11,459 nucleotides of DNA from Desulfonatronovibrio sp. (GTDB taxonomy: Bacteria; Desulfobacterota; Desulfovibrionia; Desulfovibrionales; Desulfonatronovibrionaceae), in the NCBI GenBank assembly GCA_003558575.1, contig PWPY01000239.1, positions 1 to 11,459 on the forward strand, given 5' to 3'. Of the stretch, positions 1 to 6,468 are shown in pieces. The translations under genes were made by a program, and so were the position numbers. A model generated the notes under the pieces. The model saw only the letters and a program-made list of their open reading frames with translations, did no database searches and was not told the DNA's origin. The stretch's first letter is position 1, and every line of letters starts with the position of its first letter.

Positions 1-261
1 GATGAGTGTACCAGGTTTGATACCCCGCATGTCTTCATAGGGCATGAAAAGCACAGCGCCGTCCCTGAAACCCACAACCTCAGCATTTATATAGTTGTCA
101 TGGTTTTTTTCATCAGGCAGTAATCTGCAGATGGAGCCGAGAGGAGCTTTAATGCCCTGTCCCTCCACAACTAAGCCTATGACCTTGGAAACCTTGCCAA
201 AGGTCTGGACCGGATTAATATCCGACAGAAGACCAATGCAGGTTTTTACGTCTAAGGTCAT
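1..261 (-). CDS. fliI: Flagellar export ATPase FliI, N-terminal part (runs off the left edge)
   Basis: The first 87 codons of a gene that continues beyond base 1. The frame opens with MTLDVKTCIGLLSDI and contains GKVSKVIGLVVEGQG, then GSICRLL and a segment ending FMPYEDMRGIKPGT. This is the N-terminal beta-barrel of FliI/F1-ATPase-beta-like export ATPases. FliI energises unfolding and delivery of flagellar subunits to the type III export gate on the cytoplasmic side of the basal body. The Walker A and B motifs would lie outside the window, so catalytic competence cannot be judged. The start ATG (261-259) overlaps the fliH stop TGA (260-258) as ATGA, which implies translational coupling to FliH, its regulator and partner. 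The identification comes from the sequence pattern and the operon position directly after fliH. A paralogous secretion ATPase is unlikely in this context. Confidence 0.88.
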   Translation of the reverse strand, partial: MTLDVKTCIGLLSDINPVQTFGKVSKVIGLVVEGQGIKAPLGSICRLLPDEKNHDNYINAEVVGFRDGAVLFMPYEDMRGIKPGTLI

Positions 262-986
262 GCATCTTCCTCGGACAAAGAAAGCTGATCAACGATTTTT
301 TTGATTTCATTGTATCTGCTTTCCAGGGTATTATTTACAACCCCATTACCGTTTTCCAGAATCAGGCCGCCCTTTTTAATTTTTTTGGAGGATTTTACGC
401 GACAAGTCCCCATTTCCGGGAATTTTTCTTCAGCCTTCTGTAACAAATCTCTGACGGTTTGTTCATCTTCCTGACATACTGTAATGGTCAGTTCTTTATT
501 GCTTTCAGCAAGTTCCAGAGACTGATTTAATAGAGATTCGAGAATTTCTGTTCTTTTTTCACTGAGTTCAATGCCCAGGACTTTGTCCACGGATGCCTTG
601 AGCACCAGAACCATATCCTGGCGGTACTCATTCCAGATTTTTCGTTTTTCTTTTTTCAGGTTGGAAAAAATTTGAGCTACATCAGACTTGAGCTGTTCCT
701 TCATGGCGGAAATTTCTTCATCAGCTTTGGAAAGCCCTTCTCTGTGGCCTTCTTCTGATGCCTTCTGCCGGATCGCTCTTGCTTCTGTCATGGCTGAGTT
801 GATAACCTGTGCTGCCTTTTCCCTGGCCTTTTCCCGGACCCGTTGTAAAAATTTCTCTTCAGTTTCCGGGGTGGCTAAACGAACAGCATTTCGGGCCTCA
901 GCATTGATTTCATCCAGGGCTCTGCTCTGCATGCCCATTATAACCCGGCCACCACTGAACTTTTTTGAAGCATCAGACAAGGACAT
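258..986 (-). CDS. fliH: Flagellar assembly protein FliH (export ATPase regulator)
   Basis: A 242-residue protein placed between fliG and fliI, the usual place for fliH. Known role: FliH dimers bind FliI, hold it inactive and dock it at the export apparatus. The sequence shows a low-complexity N-terminus, then a long charged, Ala/Glu/Lys-rich helical stretch (about residues 40-125) that looks like the FliH/V-ATPase-E coiled coil. A C-terminal alpha/beta domain follows, containing LTITVCQEDEQTVRDLL and GGLILENGNGVVNNTLESR. The latter resembles the C-terminal motif of FliH, in which a glycine-rich turn is followed by D/N-x-x-L-x-x-R. The start is the ATG at 986-984, preceded by a strong AAAGGAGG site (999-992). 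The 5' end overlaps the end of fliG by 14 bases and the 3' end overlaps fliI by 3. FliH diverges fast, so the call leans on synteny plus the C-terminal motif. Confidence 0.88.
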   Translation of the reverse strand: MSLSDASKKFSGGRVIMGMQSRALDEINAEARNAVRLATPETEEKFLQRVREKAREKAAQVINSAMTEARAIRQKASEEGHREGLSKADEEISAMKEQLKSDVAQIFSNLKKEKRKIWNEYRQDMVLVLKASVDKVLGIELSEKRTEILESLLNQSLELAESNKELTITVCQEDEQTVRDLLQKAEEKFPEMGTCRVKSSKKIKKGGLILENGNGVVNNTLESRYNEIKKIVDQLSLSEEDA

Positions 987-1983
987 CTCCGCCTCCTTTG
1001 CCGGTTATGATGATTCTACCTTCAGCCTCCAAACGCCGGACTATTTTGACCACATTCTGCTGGGCAGCTTCTACATCACTGAGTTTCACAGGCCCCATTA
1101 TTTCCAGGTCTTCGCGGATCATGTTGGCTGCACGTTCAGACAGATTGTTGAAGAATTTTTCCTGCAGGTCCTCATTGGCTGTTTTCAGGGCCAGGGTCAG
1201 ATCTTCATTGCTGATCTCCTTGAGCAGTTCCCGTACAGCCCGGTCATCAAGTTCTTCGATGTCTTCGAATACGAACATGAGCTGCCTGATTTCTTCAGCG
1301 AGCTGGCTGGACTCTTCTTCAATATCTGACAGAACTTCTTCTTCGATACTTCGTTCCACAGCATTAAGGATTTCTGCTACAGACTGTACCCCACCAACCT
1401 TGCGTCCTTCCTTGGCGCCCATGGCAATAAGCTGGTTCTGCAAAACCTTGTCAACTTCCATGAGCATATCTTCAGGTACAGCTTCCAACTTGGCCAGTCT
1501 CATGAGTACTTCCGCTCTGATTCCCGGCGGCAGATTCTGCAGGAGATCTCCTGCGTTGTCAGGATGAAGGTGTCCAGTGATCAGGGCCAGGGTCTGGGGA
1601 TGCTCATTTCTGAGAATCTGGGCCAGGATTTTGGGGCTGACATTGCCCAATTCTTTAAATGGAGTTGGCCCTGTTTCCATGTCAAGGGCATCCATGACAT
1701 ACTTGGCAGTGTCTGAGTCTAACAGTTTAGTCAACATCCGTTTGACCTGTTCAGGTCCGCCCAGAAGCATTTCTTTACCCAGAATCAATGTCTGATTGAA
1801 TTCTTTGAGTACTTCTTCTGCTGTTTCTTTTGGAACGCTTTCCATTTCAAGCATGGCCTTGGAAACCTGAGTGATCTCGGTTTTATCTAATCTTTTGAAG
1901 ACATCAGATGTAAAGTTGTCTCCAAGGGCCAGCAGCAGGATGGCGGTTTTTTGTACACCGCTGAGTTTGCCGGGAAATGCCAC
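973..1983 (-). CDS. fliG: Flagellar motor switch protein FliG
   Basis: A 336-residue protein, the usual FliG length. FliG sits on the cytoplasmic face of the MS ring, binds FliF through its N-domain and FliM through its middle domain, and interacts with the stator through its C-domain to generate torque. Visible landmarks are the N-terminal LSGVQKTAILLLALG (7-21), the middle-domain EHPQ motif (127-130) and the MFVFEDI segment of the C-domain (236-242). The charged torque helix follows (DDRAVRELLKEI, 246-257), and MGPVKLSDVEAAQ comes near the end (296-308). The start codon is GTG (1983-1981), immediately after the fliF stop as TAAGTG. GGAG lies just upstream inside the end of fliF, so translation is probably coupled. 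The 3' end overlaps fliH by 14 bases. No lesion is visible. Confidence 0.97.
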   Translation of the reverse strand: MAFPGKLSGVQKTAILLLALGDNFTSDVFKRLDKTEITQVSKAMLEMESVPKETAEEVLKEFNQTLILGKEMLLGGPEQVKRMLTKLLDSDTAKYVMDALDMETGPTPFKELGNVSPKILAQILRNEHPQTLALITGHLHPDNAGDLLQNLPPGIRAEVLMRLAKLEAVPEDMLMEVDKVLQNQLIAMGAKEGRKVGGVQSVAEILNAVERSIEEEVLSDIEEESSQLAEEIRQLMFVFEDIEELDDRAVRELLKEISNEDLTLALKTANEDLQEKFFNNLSERAANMIREDLEIMGPVKLSDVEAAQQNVVKIVRRLEAEGRIIITGKGGGDVLV

Positions 1984-3582
1984 TTATGCTTTCTCCTCTT
2001 TGAGCCATTTTTTGACTACAGCAAAGGCCTGATCAAAGTTTTCATCCACCAGTTGTGCGGCAAAAGCCTTGATATCCTCAATGCGTTTCTGGGCCTGCAT
2101 GCCTTCCAGTTCCTCATCGCTCATGCCCGCACCAAGAGCTTCGCGCTCCTGTCCTTCGGGCAAACCGGCCATTTCTTCATCTTCCTCAGCAACCCTGGGT
2201 TTGAGTATGGCCATGACTATGGGCCTTACCACCAGGAGGAGGAAAAGTAAAACCAGAAGAGCATTGAGCAGGGGTTTTCCTATAAGCTGAAAGTAGTTGG
2301 CCAGGTTGTCCATAAGTGTCGCATCAGGCTCAACTTCAGGCATCCCAAAGGATATATTGCTCACTTCAATATTGTCTCCCCGGGCATTGTCAAAACCCAC
2401 AGCACGTTCGACCAGCTGCCTGATTCTTTCCATTTCTTCCTGAGCAAGGGCTTCATAAACCAGTTCGCCAGCATCGTTGGTCACGTATTTTCCATCCACG
2501 AGTACTGCCACATTGAGTCGGCTGACATCACCAATGGAACCGACAATATTCTGTTCTTCCCTGCTGATTTCAAAGTTGGTTGTTCTTGTTTCCCTTGAAG
2601 TTTCCTGGGATGTGGCCGGTCCTGTATAACCATCTCCCTGGAAGGCAGGTTCAGGAACTCCGGCTTCCATATGAGTATCGCCTCTACTCTGTTCTTCAGA
2701 TCTCTGTTCGCTGCGGACAACAGCACTGTCAGGATCAAAGAGCTCTTTACGAATGGTGCGGCGATTAAAATCAAGATCAGCATTGACTTTGGCAATGACC
2801 CTGCCTGGTCCGGCAATGGGAGTCAGCATTTGTTCTATGCGTCTTTCAAGGTTCTGCTGGAAGGCAAGCTGATATTCAAGTTGAGTGCTGGTAAGGCCGG
2901 CAATGCTCTCAGCCTTTGGTTCGTAAAGTACTCTTCCCCTTGTGTCGGATATGGTGATTTTGTCTGCATCCATACCCTCAACACCAGTTGTGATAAGGTT
3001 GACAATGCTCTGAACCTGCCTGGAATCTAAGCCATGCCCTGACCTGAGCTGCAGAACAATTGAAGCAGAAGGAGGGCTCTGTTCTTCAATGAACAGGCTT
3101 CGAGCTGGCAGTACCAAGTGAACCCTGGCCTGTTCAACTTCATCAAATTCAGCAATGGTTCTGGAGAGTTCACCCTGTAGGGCGCGTTGATAGTTTATCC
3201 TCTGTACAAAGTCAGTCTGCCCGATTTTGCTTTCATCAAAAAGTTCAAAGCCGATACCGCTGCCATGAAGAACTCCTTCACCAGCAACAACTAACCTGAC
3301 CCTGTGTACATCCTCTCTGGGAACGAGTATTGTTGAGCCTCCGCTTTCCAATCTATATCTGATGCCTTCTTTTTCCAAGACGTTCATTGTCCTGGACGCA
3401 TCTTCTGTATGGAGATTGGCGTAAAGAACTTCATAATCAGCTCTTGTAAGAAAAAACATGAGCAGAAAAAAGGTAATGATGACTGAACCAGCCAGTCCAC
3501 CTATGAGTATCCGCTGAGATACGGTGCTGTTGTTCCAGGCACCAGTCACCTTTGTCATAAATTTTTCTAATGAAGGAGGCAT
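1984..3582 (-). CDS. fliF: Flagellar MS-ring protein FliF
   Basis: A 532-residue FliF, which polymerises in the inner membrane to form the MS ring on which rotor, rod and export gate assemble. Two hydrophobic segments bracket a large periplasmic domain: TM1 at about residues 25-46 and TM2 at about 440-460. The periplasmic part starts with the YscJ/FliF ring-building signature (ADYEVLYANLHTEDA, then VLEKEGIRYRLE). It includes the RINYQRALQGELSRTI block and ARVHLVLPARSLF. The Ser/Gly/Glu-rich stretch around residues 290-330 fits the variable loop that forms the beta-collar. The cytoplasmic C-terminal tail (about 490-532) is the FliG-binding region, consistent with fliG being the next gene. A modest AGGA precedes the ATG at 3582. 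The gap to fliE is 77 bases and the junction with fliG has no spacing. Confidence 0.97.
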   Translation of the reverse strand: MPPSLEKFMTKVTGAWNNSTVSQRILIGGLAGSVIITFFLLMFFLTRADYEVLYANLHTEDASRTMNVLEKEGIRYRLESGGSTILVPREDVHRVRLVVAGEGVLHGSGIGFELFDESKIGQTDFVQRINYQRALQGELSRTIAEFDEVEQARVHLVLPARSLFIEEQSPPSASIVLQLRSGHGLDSRQVQSIVNLITTGVEGMDADKITISDTRGRVLYEPKAESIAGLTSTQLEYQLAFQQNLERRIEQMLTPIAGPGRVIAKVNADLDFNRRTIRKELFDPDSAVVRSEQRSEEQSRGDTHMEAGVPEPAFQGDGYTGPATSQETSRETRTTNFEISREEQNIVGSIGDVSRLNVAVLVDGKYVTNDAGELVYEALAQEEMERIRQLVERAVGFDNARGDNIEVSNISFGMPEVEPDATLMDNLANYFQLIGKPLLNALLVLLFLLLVVRPIVMAILKPRVAEEDEEMAGLPEGQEREALGAGMSDEELEGMQAQKRIEDIKAFAAQLVDENFDQAFAVVKKWLKEEKA

Positions 3583-3659
3583 GTCCTAACCCCTGTGAAA
3601 AAAGGTTTTGAGTATTTGGTTGTTAATAATTCTGACTGACAGGTAGATGAGATCGTCAA

Positions 3660-3968
3660 TTAGAATGGAGTCTGCATAATCTGCTTGTAGGCTTCCATGA
3701 CTTTACCTCTGACTGCTGTTGTCATCTGCATGGCTACGCTGCTTTTCTGCATGGCAATCATAAGTTCATGTACGTTTTCGTTTTCTCCTGAAGCAAAAGC
3801 TTTAATCATCTGATTTTTTTCAGTATTCATATCGTTTACTCTTTTTAGAGAGTTCTTGATGGTATCTGAGAAGTCATCATAAACTTTTTCATTTTTTTGG
3901 GATTTAAACTCGTTACCATTTTCTAATGCGTTGGTATAGGCCTTCATGGCCATAGGTGATATCGACAT
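3660..3968 (-). CDS. fliE: Flagellar hook-basal body protein FliE
   Basis: A 102-residue protein of FliE size and architecture. FliE joins the MS ring and export gate to the proximal rod and is the first rod component exported. The N-terminal half is polar. The C-terminal half is an amphipathic helical pair containing ENVHELMIAMQKSSVAMQM followed by TAVRGKVMEAYKQIMQTPF, the conserved FliE ending in which the last helix inserts into the rod. There is no cleavable signal peptide, as expected for a type III export substrate. GGAG lies about six bases upstream of the ATG. The gene lies 62 bases past flgC and 77 bases before fliF, all on the same strand, so it belongs to the same transcript. Confidence 0.95.
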   Translation of the reverse strand: MSISPMAMKAYTNALENGNEFKSQKNEKVYDDFSDTIKNSLKRVNDMNTEKNQMIKAFASGENENVHELMIAMQKSSVAMQMTTAVRGKVMEAYKQIMQTPF

Positions 3969-4031
3969 GTTATTTCTCCGTTACATCCTCAAAGTTGATA
4001 GAAGACTTTTTGTCAGGCTGGTCTGTTATCA

Positions 4032-4469
4032 TCAGCGCCCAATTTCCAAGGCCTTGTTGTACATGGCTTTGGAAGTGGTTATAGAAGAGACGTTGGCTTC
4101 ATAGGTGCGCATGGCAGTGAGCATGTTGGCCATTTCTTCCACCACATTAATGTCAGGCATGCTTACGTAGCCTTCATTATTGGCATCTGGATGTCCTGGA
4201 TCATAGACCAGTTTAAATGGACGGTTATCATTTAAGACAGCTTTGGCTTTAACCCCTCTGAGTTCTCGTTCAAGCTCGGTCTGCATGGCCTTGCCAAACG
4301 GGGTTTCCACCGGGGTAGCCTGAAACAGGACGGTTTTGCGTTTATAAGGTCCGCCTTCAGCTGTACGGGTTGTATTGACATTGGCCAGGTTCATGGAAAT
4401 GACATTTAAATGAGTTCTTTCCGCGCTCAAGGCGGATGCGCTTATATCAAGAGATTTCATAAAGCTCAT
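4032..4469 (-). CDS. flgC: Flagellar proximal rod protein FlgC
   Basis: A 145-residue FlgC. It forms part of the proximal rod crossing the periplasm and is exported by the flagellar type III system without a cleaved signal. The N-terminus has the rod/hook family motif (SAERTHLNVISMNLANVNTT, about residues 15-34). The C-terminus has the FlgC-specific block, YDPGHPDANNEGYVSMPDIN followed by VVEEMANMLTAMRTYEANV, and terminal heptad-like helices that pack in the rod core. The start ATG overlaps the flgB stop by one base (TAATG), a typical translational-coupling junction. A downstream ATG three codons on (MKSLDIS) is possible. I keep the first ATG because it forms the TAATG junction and sits behind the GGAGG at the end of flgB. 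Confidence 0.97.
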   Translation of the reverse strand: MSFMKSLDISASALSAERTHLNVISMNLANVNTTRTAEGGPYKRKTVLFQATPVETPFGKAMQTELERELRGVKAKAVLNDNRPFKLVYDPGHPDANNEGYVSMPDINVVEEMANMLTAMRTYEANVSSITTSKAMYNKALEIGR

Positions 4470-4879
4470 TATCTTCCTCCTTCTGTAATGACGGTTTTGA
4501 TACCTTCAAAGTTTTTATGCTGGATTTGAGCCAGAGCATTGTACATCAAGGTATTTTTGGCCATGACGGCCATTTCTTTGTCCAGATCAACAGAGTCTTC
4601 ACCTTGATAGACTCGGGGTTCTATGCTCTTGATAAAGTCTGCTCCAAATGATTTGGGGTCAAATTTGGCAGGTATATGCATTTTATCTGTCCTTGAGACC
4701 GTTCCTTTTCCGTCTAAGCCCAGGGCTGACTGGAGTGCTTCTTCAAATTCTACGCGCCTGGCCTTATATCCTGGGGTTGTGACATTGGCCAGGTTGGAAG
4801 AGACAACATTTTGACGCTCCAGCCGCATGTCCAGCACCTTAGATGTAACATGAATATGGGTTCCAAACAGTGACTTCAT
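4469..4879 (-). CDS. flgB: Flagellar proximal rod protein FlgB
   Basis: A 136-residue FlgB, another proximal rod subunit and the first gene of the operon. The frame is open further upstream, to 5026. I place the start at the ATG at 4879 because the protein then begins MKSLFGTHIHVTSKVLDMRL, as FlgB proteins do, and an AAAGGAG site lies about 10 bases upstream. The extra 49 residues of the longer frame look like untranslated leader and would cover the predicted promoter. Family motifs are QNVVSSNLANVTTPGYKAR (rod/hook N-motif, about residues 24-42) and the C-terminal SVDLDKEMAVMAKNTLMYNA. Expression is probably driven by the sigma-54-type site at 4935-4950. Confidence 0.95.
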   Translation of the reverse strand: MKSLFGTHIHVTSKVLDMRLERQNVVSSNLANVTTPGYKARRVEFEEALQSALGLDGKGTVSRTDKMHIPAKFDPKSFGADFIKSIEPRVYQGEDSVDLDKEMAVMAKNTLMYNALAQIQHKNFEGIKTVITEGGR

Positions 4880-4934
4880 GGGGGAAAACTCCTTTATATG
4901 AATGTTCAACAGTTTTTCTTTTCCTTTATGCCTT

Positions 4935-4950
4935 AGCAACTCCTGTTCCA
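4935..4950 (-). promoter_or_regulatory. Candidate sigma-54 (-24/-12) promoter of the flgB-fliI operon
   Basis: Read on the minus strand, 4950 to 4935 is TGGAACAGGAGTTGCT. This matches the sigma-54 pattern TGGCAC-N5-TTGCW with one change (A for C) and keeps the invariant GG-N10-GC spacing. A transcript starting about 12 bases further on would have a leader of roughly 45 bases before the flgB ATG. Sigma-54 control of rod and ring genes is well established in many polar-flagellated bacteria. No activator-binding site was identified. The match is by eye. Confidence 0.6.
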
Positions 4951-5055
4951 AAGTAATTGTGGCCCTTTGATCAATGCCCAAGTATCTTTTGCTCGCGAAC
5001 TCTTTTGTCGGGTTTCCTAGCGGCACCTGATAGCCATATTAGTTATGGCGCATCT

Positions 5056-5090
5056 GTCATTGCGAGGGAGCGTAGCGAGCGAAGCAATCT
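5056..5090. repeat. REP-like short palindromic dispersed repeat
   Basis: The unit runs from GTCATTGCGAGGGAGCG to GAAGCAATCT. ATTGC (5059-5063) and GCAAT (5084-5088) form the outer inverted arms around a GC-rich core. It closely resembles the CATTGCGAGGAGCGAAGCG...GAAGCAATC family of dispersed intergenic repeats that I recall from many unrelated bacterial genomes. Only one copy is in the window, so repetitiveness is inferred from memory. It lies between the two divergent promoters. Confidence 0.6.
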
Positions 5091-5093
5091 GTA

Positions 5094-5109
5094 TGGCATG
5101 CATGTTGCT
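5094..5109 (+). promoter_or_regulatory. Candidate sigma-54 (-24/-12) promoter of the TPR gene
   Basis: The sequence TGGCATGCATGTTGCT matches TGGCACG-N4-TTGCW with a single mismatch and exact GG-N10-GC spacing (GG 5095-5096, GC 5107-5108). Transcription would start near 5120, giving a leader of about 38 bases ahead of the TPR gene. It begins four bases after the palindromic repeat and points away from the flagellar operon. It suggests that the TPR gene is co-regulated with the flagellar genes. Confidence 0.6.
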
Positions 5110-5157
5110 TGAGGTTTTTCAACGGAAAAAATTGAAAACTTCTGGAGGAGAAGAATT

Positions 5158-5718
5158 ATGAGTAACAATCTTGATTATGAAATTAACAAGGAACTGGGAG
5201 AGTGCTATCTGTTTATGGGTGAACTGGATAAAGCTGAGCAATATTACCAGAAAGCTGCTGGATCCAATGGTGTTCATGCTGACCCCTATATAGGACTGGC
5301 AACAATAGCGGTTCAAAAAGGTGAATTGAAAAAAGCAGGCACTCTTTATGAAAAAGCCACCAACGTGGAGGCGAATGACAAGGCTTTTGCAGGGCTTGGA
5401 CTTATTGAGACTGAAATAGGTTCCCCTGAAAGGGCATATACTTTGTTTAAAAGATCTCTTGAGGTTAATCCCTCCAATATTATTGCCTTGTACGGTCTTG
5501 TGCAGACTGCTCACTCCACCGGTAAAATTGAAACAGCCATTGAATATCTGGAAAATGCTCTGGAAATGGAGCCTTCCAAAACAGAGATTCGATTTTCTCT
5601 GGCAGGATGCCTCAAAAGTCTGAGCCGTAATGAAGAAGCCAAAAAACACTTGGAAATCATCATAGATGCTGAGCCGGAAAATGAATCTGCCCAGGAACTT
5701 TTAAAAGAAATATCCTGA
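5158..5718 (+). CDS. TPR-repeat protein divergent from the flagellar operon
   Basis: A 186-residue protein made almost entirely of tetratricopeptide repeats. I count about five 34-residue units (roughly residues 5-38, 41-73, 74-107, 108-141 and 142-175), with recognisable cores such as GECYLFMGELDKAEQYYQKA and AIEYLENALEMEPSKTEIR. It has no signal peptide and no membrane segment, so it is probably a cytoplasmic scaffold or adaptor. A strong GGAGGAG site lies seven bases before the ATG. The gene is transcribed away from flgB from its own sigma-54-like promoter, which hints at a motility-linked role. That is inference from context only, because TPR repeats do not reveal a function. The frame is intact and ends at TGA 5716-5718. 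Confidence 0.85.
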   Translation: MSNNLDYEINKELGECYLFMGELDKAEQYYQKAAGSNGVHADPYIGLATIAVQKGELKKAGTLYEKATNVEANDKAFAGLGLIETEIGSPERAYTLFKRSLEVNPSNIIALYGLVQTAHSTGKIETAIEYLENALEMEPSKTEIRFSLAGCLKSLSRNEEAKKHLEIIIDAEPENESAQELLKEIS

Positions 5719-5739
5719 TGAGAATCCTCCTCCCCCATG

Positions 5740-5784
5740 AAGGGCCGGCCAGACTGTATGCATCTTGAGTCTGTCCGGTCCCTT
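5740..5784 (+). other. Long imperfect hairpin between the TPR gene and purH
   Basis: The left arm (5740-5755, AAGGGCCGGCCAGACT) pairs with the right arm (5768-5784) through about 15 base pairs, with one bulge and one mismatch, around a 12-base loop. It has no U-run directly after the right arm, so it is not a textbook intrinsic terminator. It could still punctuate the TPR transcript, stabilise its 3' end, or act in the 5' leader of purH. No purine-riboswitch core was recognised. Confidence 0.5.
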
Positions 5785-5847
5785 AACCTAAATTTCTTGC
5801 AAGGCCTGAATAATTCTGGCAAGGATTTAATTTGAAGGGAGGTAAGA

Positions 5848-6447
5848 ATGAGGCATCTTTCCATAAAAAGGGCTTTGATAAGCGTTACCGATAAAACCGG
5901 TATTGTTGAGCTGGCCAGGTTCCTTGAGAAAAAAAATGTGGAAATAGTTTCCACCGGCGGAACAGCAAAAATTATCAGAGAGAATAATATTCCGGTCACA
6001 TGAATAAGTAATGTTACTGGTTTTCCTGAAATTTTAGGGGGAAGGGTAAAGACTCTTCACCCGGCAGTTCATGCAGGTGTCCTGGCTGACAAGGATAATC
6101 CTGATCATGGTCAGACCATAGAGAAGCATGGCATCAAATTTTTTGATCTCGTCTGTGTAAATCTTTATGACTTTGCCGGAGCTGTTTCCCAGGACGCAGG
6201 TCTGCGCGATGCTGTTGAAAAGATTGATATCGGTGGTCCAACTCTTTTGCGTGCTGCAGCCAAGAATTTTTTCAGTATCTGTGTACTGCCTCATCCTGAC
6301 TACTATGCTTCATTTATGAAGCAGATGAATGAATCAGGCAGTATTGACCTTACTTTCAGACAGAAAACAGCCTGGCATACCTTTGACATGACGTCACGTT
6401 ATGATCAGATGATTTCTGAATACATGCGCGAAAAACATATTCAATAA
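5848..6447 (+). pseudogene. purH: Stand-alone IMP cyclohydrolase (PurH N-domain) with in-frame TGA at codon 52
   Basis: A 199-codon frame encoding the MGS-like IMP cyclohydrolase domain, which closes FAICAR to IMP in the last step of purine synthesis. The AICAR transformylase half of bifunctional PurH is absent. As I recall, the two activities are on separate proteins in Desulfovibrio relatives. Landmarks are [60 protein letters not shown] and IDIGGPTLLRAAAKN, all collinear in one frame. A GGGAGGT site precedes the ATG. The frame is broken by TGA at 6001-6003, between IPVT and ISNVTGFPE, at a residue that varies in the family (Gly in Bacillus PurH, as I recall). No ATG, GTG or TTG allows prompt restart in frame. 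Either this is a recent nonsense mutation or a sequencing error, since everything after the stop is still well conserved. Read through, the product would be full length. Confidence 0.85.
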
Positions 6448-6468
6448 TTTTTTAAAGGAGAAGTTTAC

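Noticed and set aside
688..1567. Plus-strand frames opposite fliH and fliG
   Set aside because: They are antisense shadows, Ser/Arg-rich, with no ribosome binding sites, lying across strongly conserved fliG and fliH.
4880..5026. Longer FlgB starting at 5026
   Set aside because: The extra 49 residues do not resemble FlgB and would cover the predicted sigma-54 promoter. The ATG at 4879 has a good ribosome binding site and the family N-terminus.
5119..5649. Long minus-strand frame opposite the TPR gene
   Set aside because: It is a reverse-frame shadow of the TPR gene. Its composition is Phe/Ser-rich without domain features.
6001..6003. Reassigned genetic code (TGA as Gly or Trp)
   Set aside because: TGA terminates several intact neighbouring genes (TPR gene, hflX, flgC, fliG, fliH) at the expected family lengths.
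6001..6040. Selenocysteine insertion at the purH TGA
   Set aside because: The downstream sequence folds only into a weak stem (GG-TTTT-CC with a U-U and an A-A mismatch) and shows no convincing bacterial SECIS apical loop. The site is not a catalytic Cys in this family.
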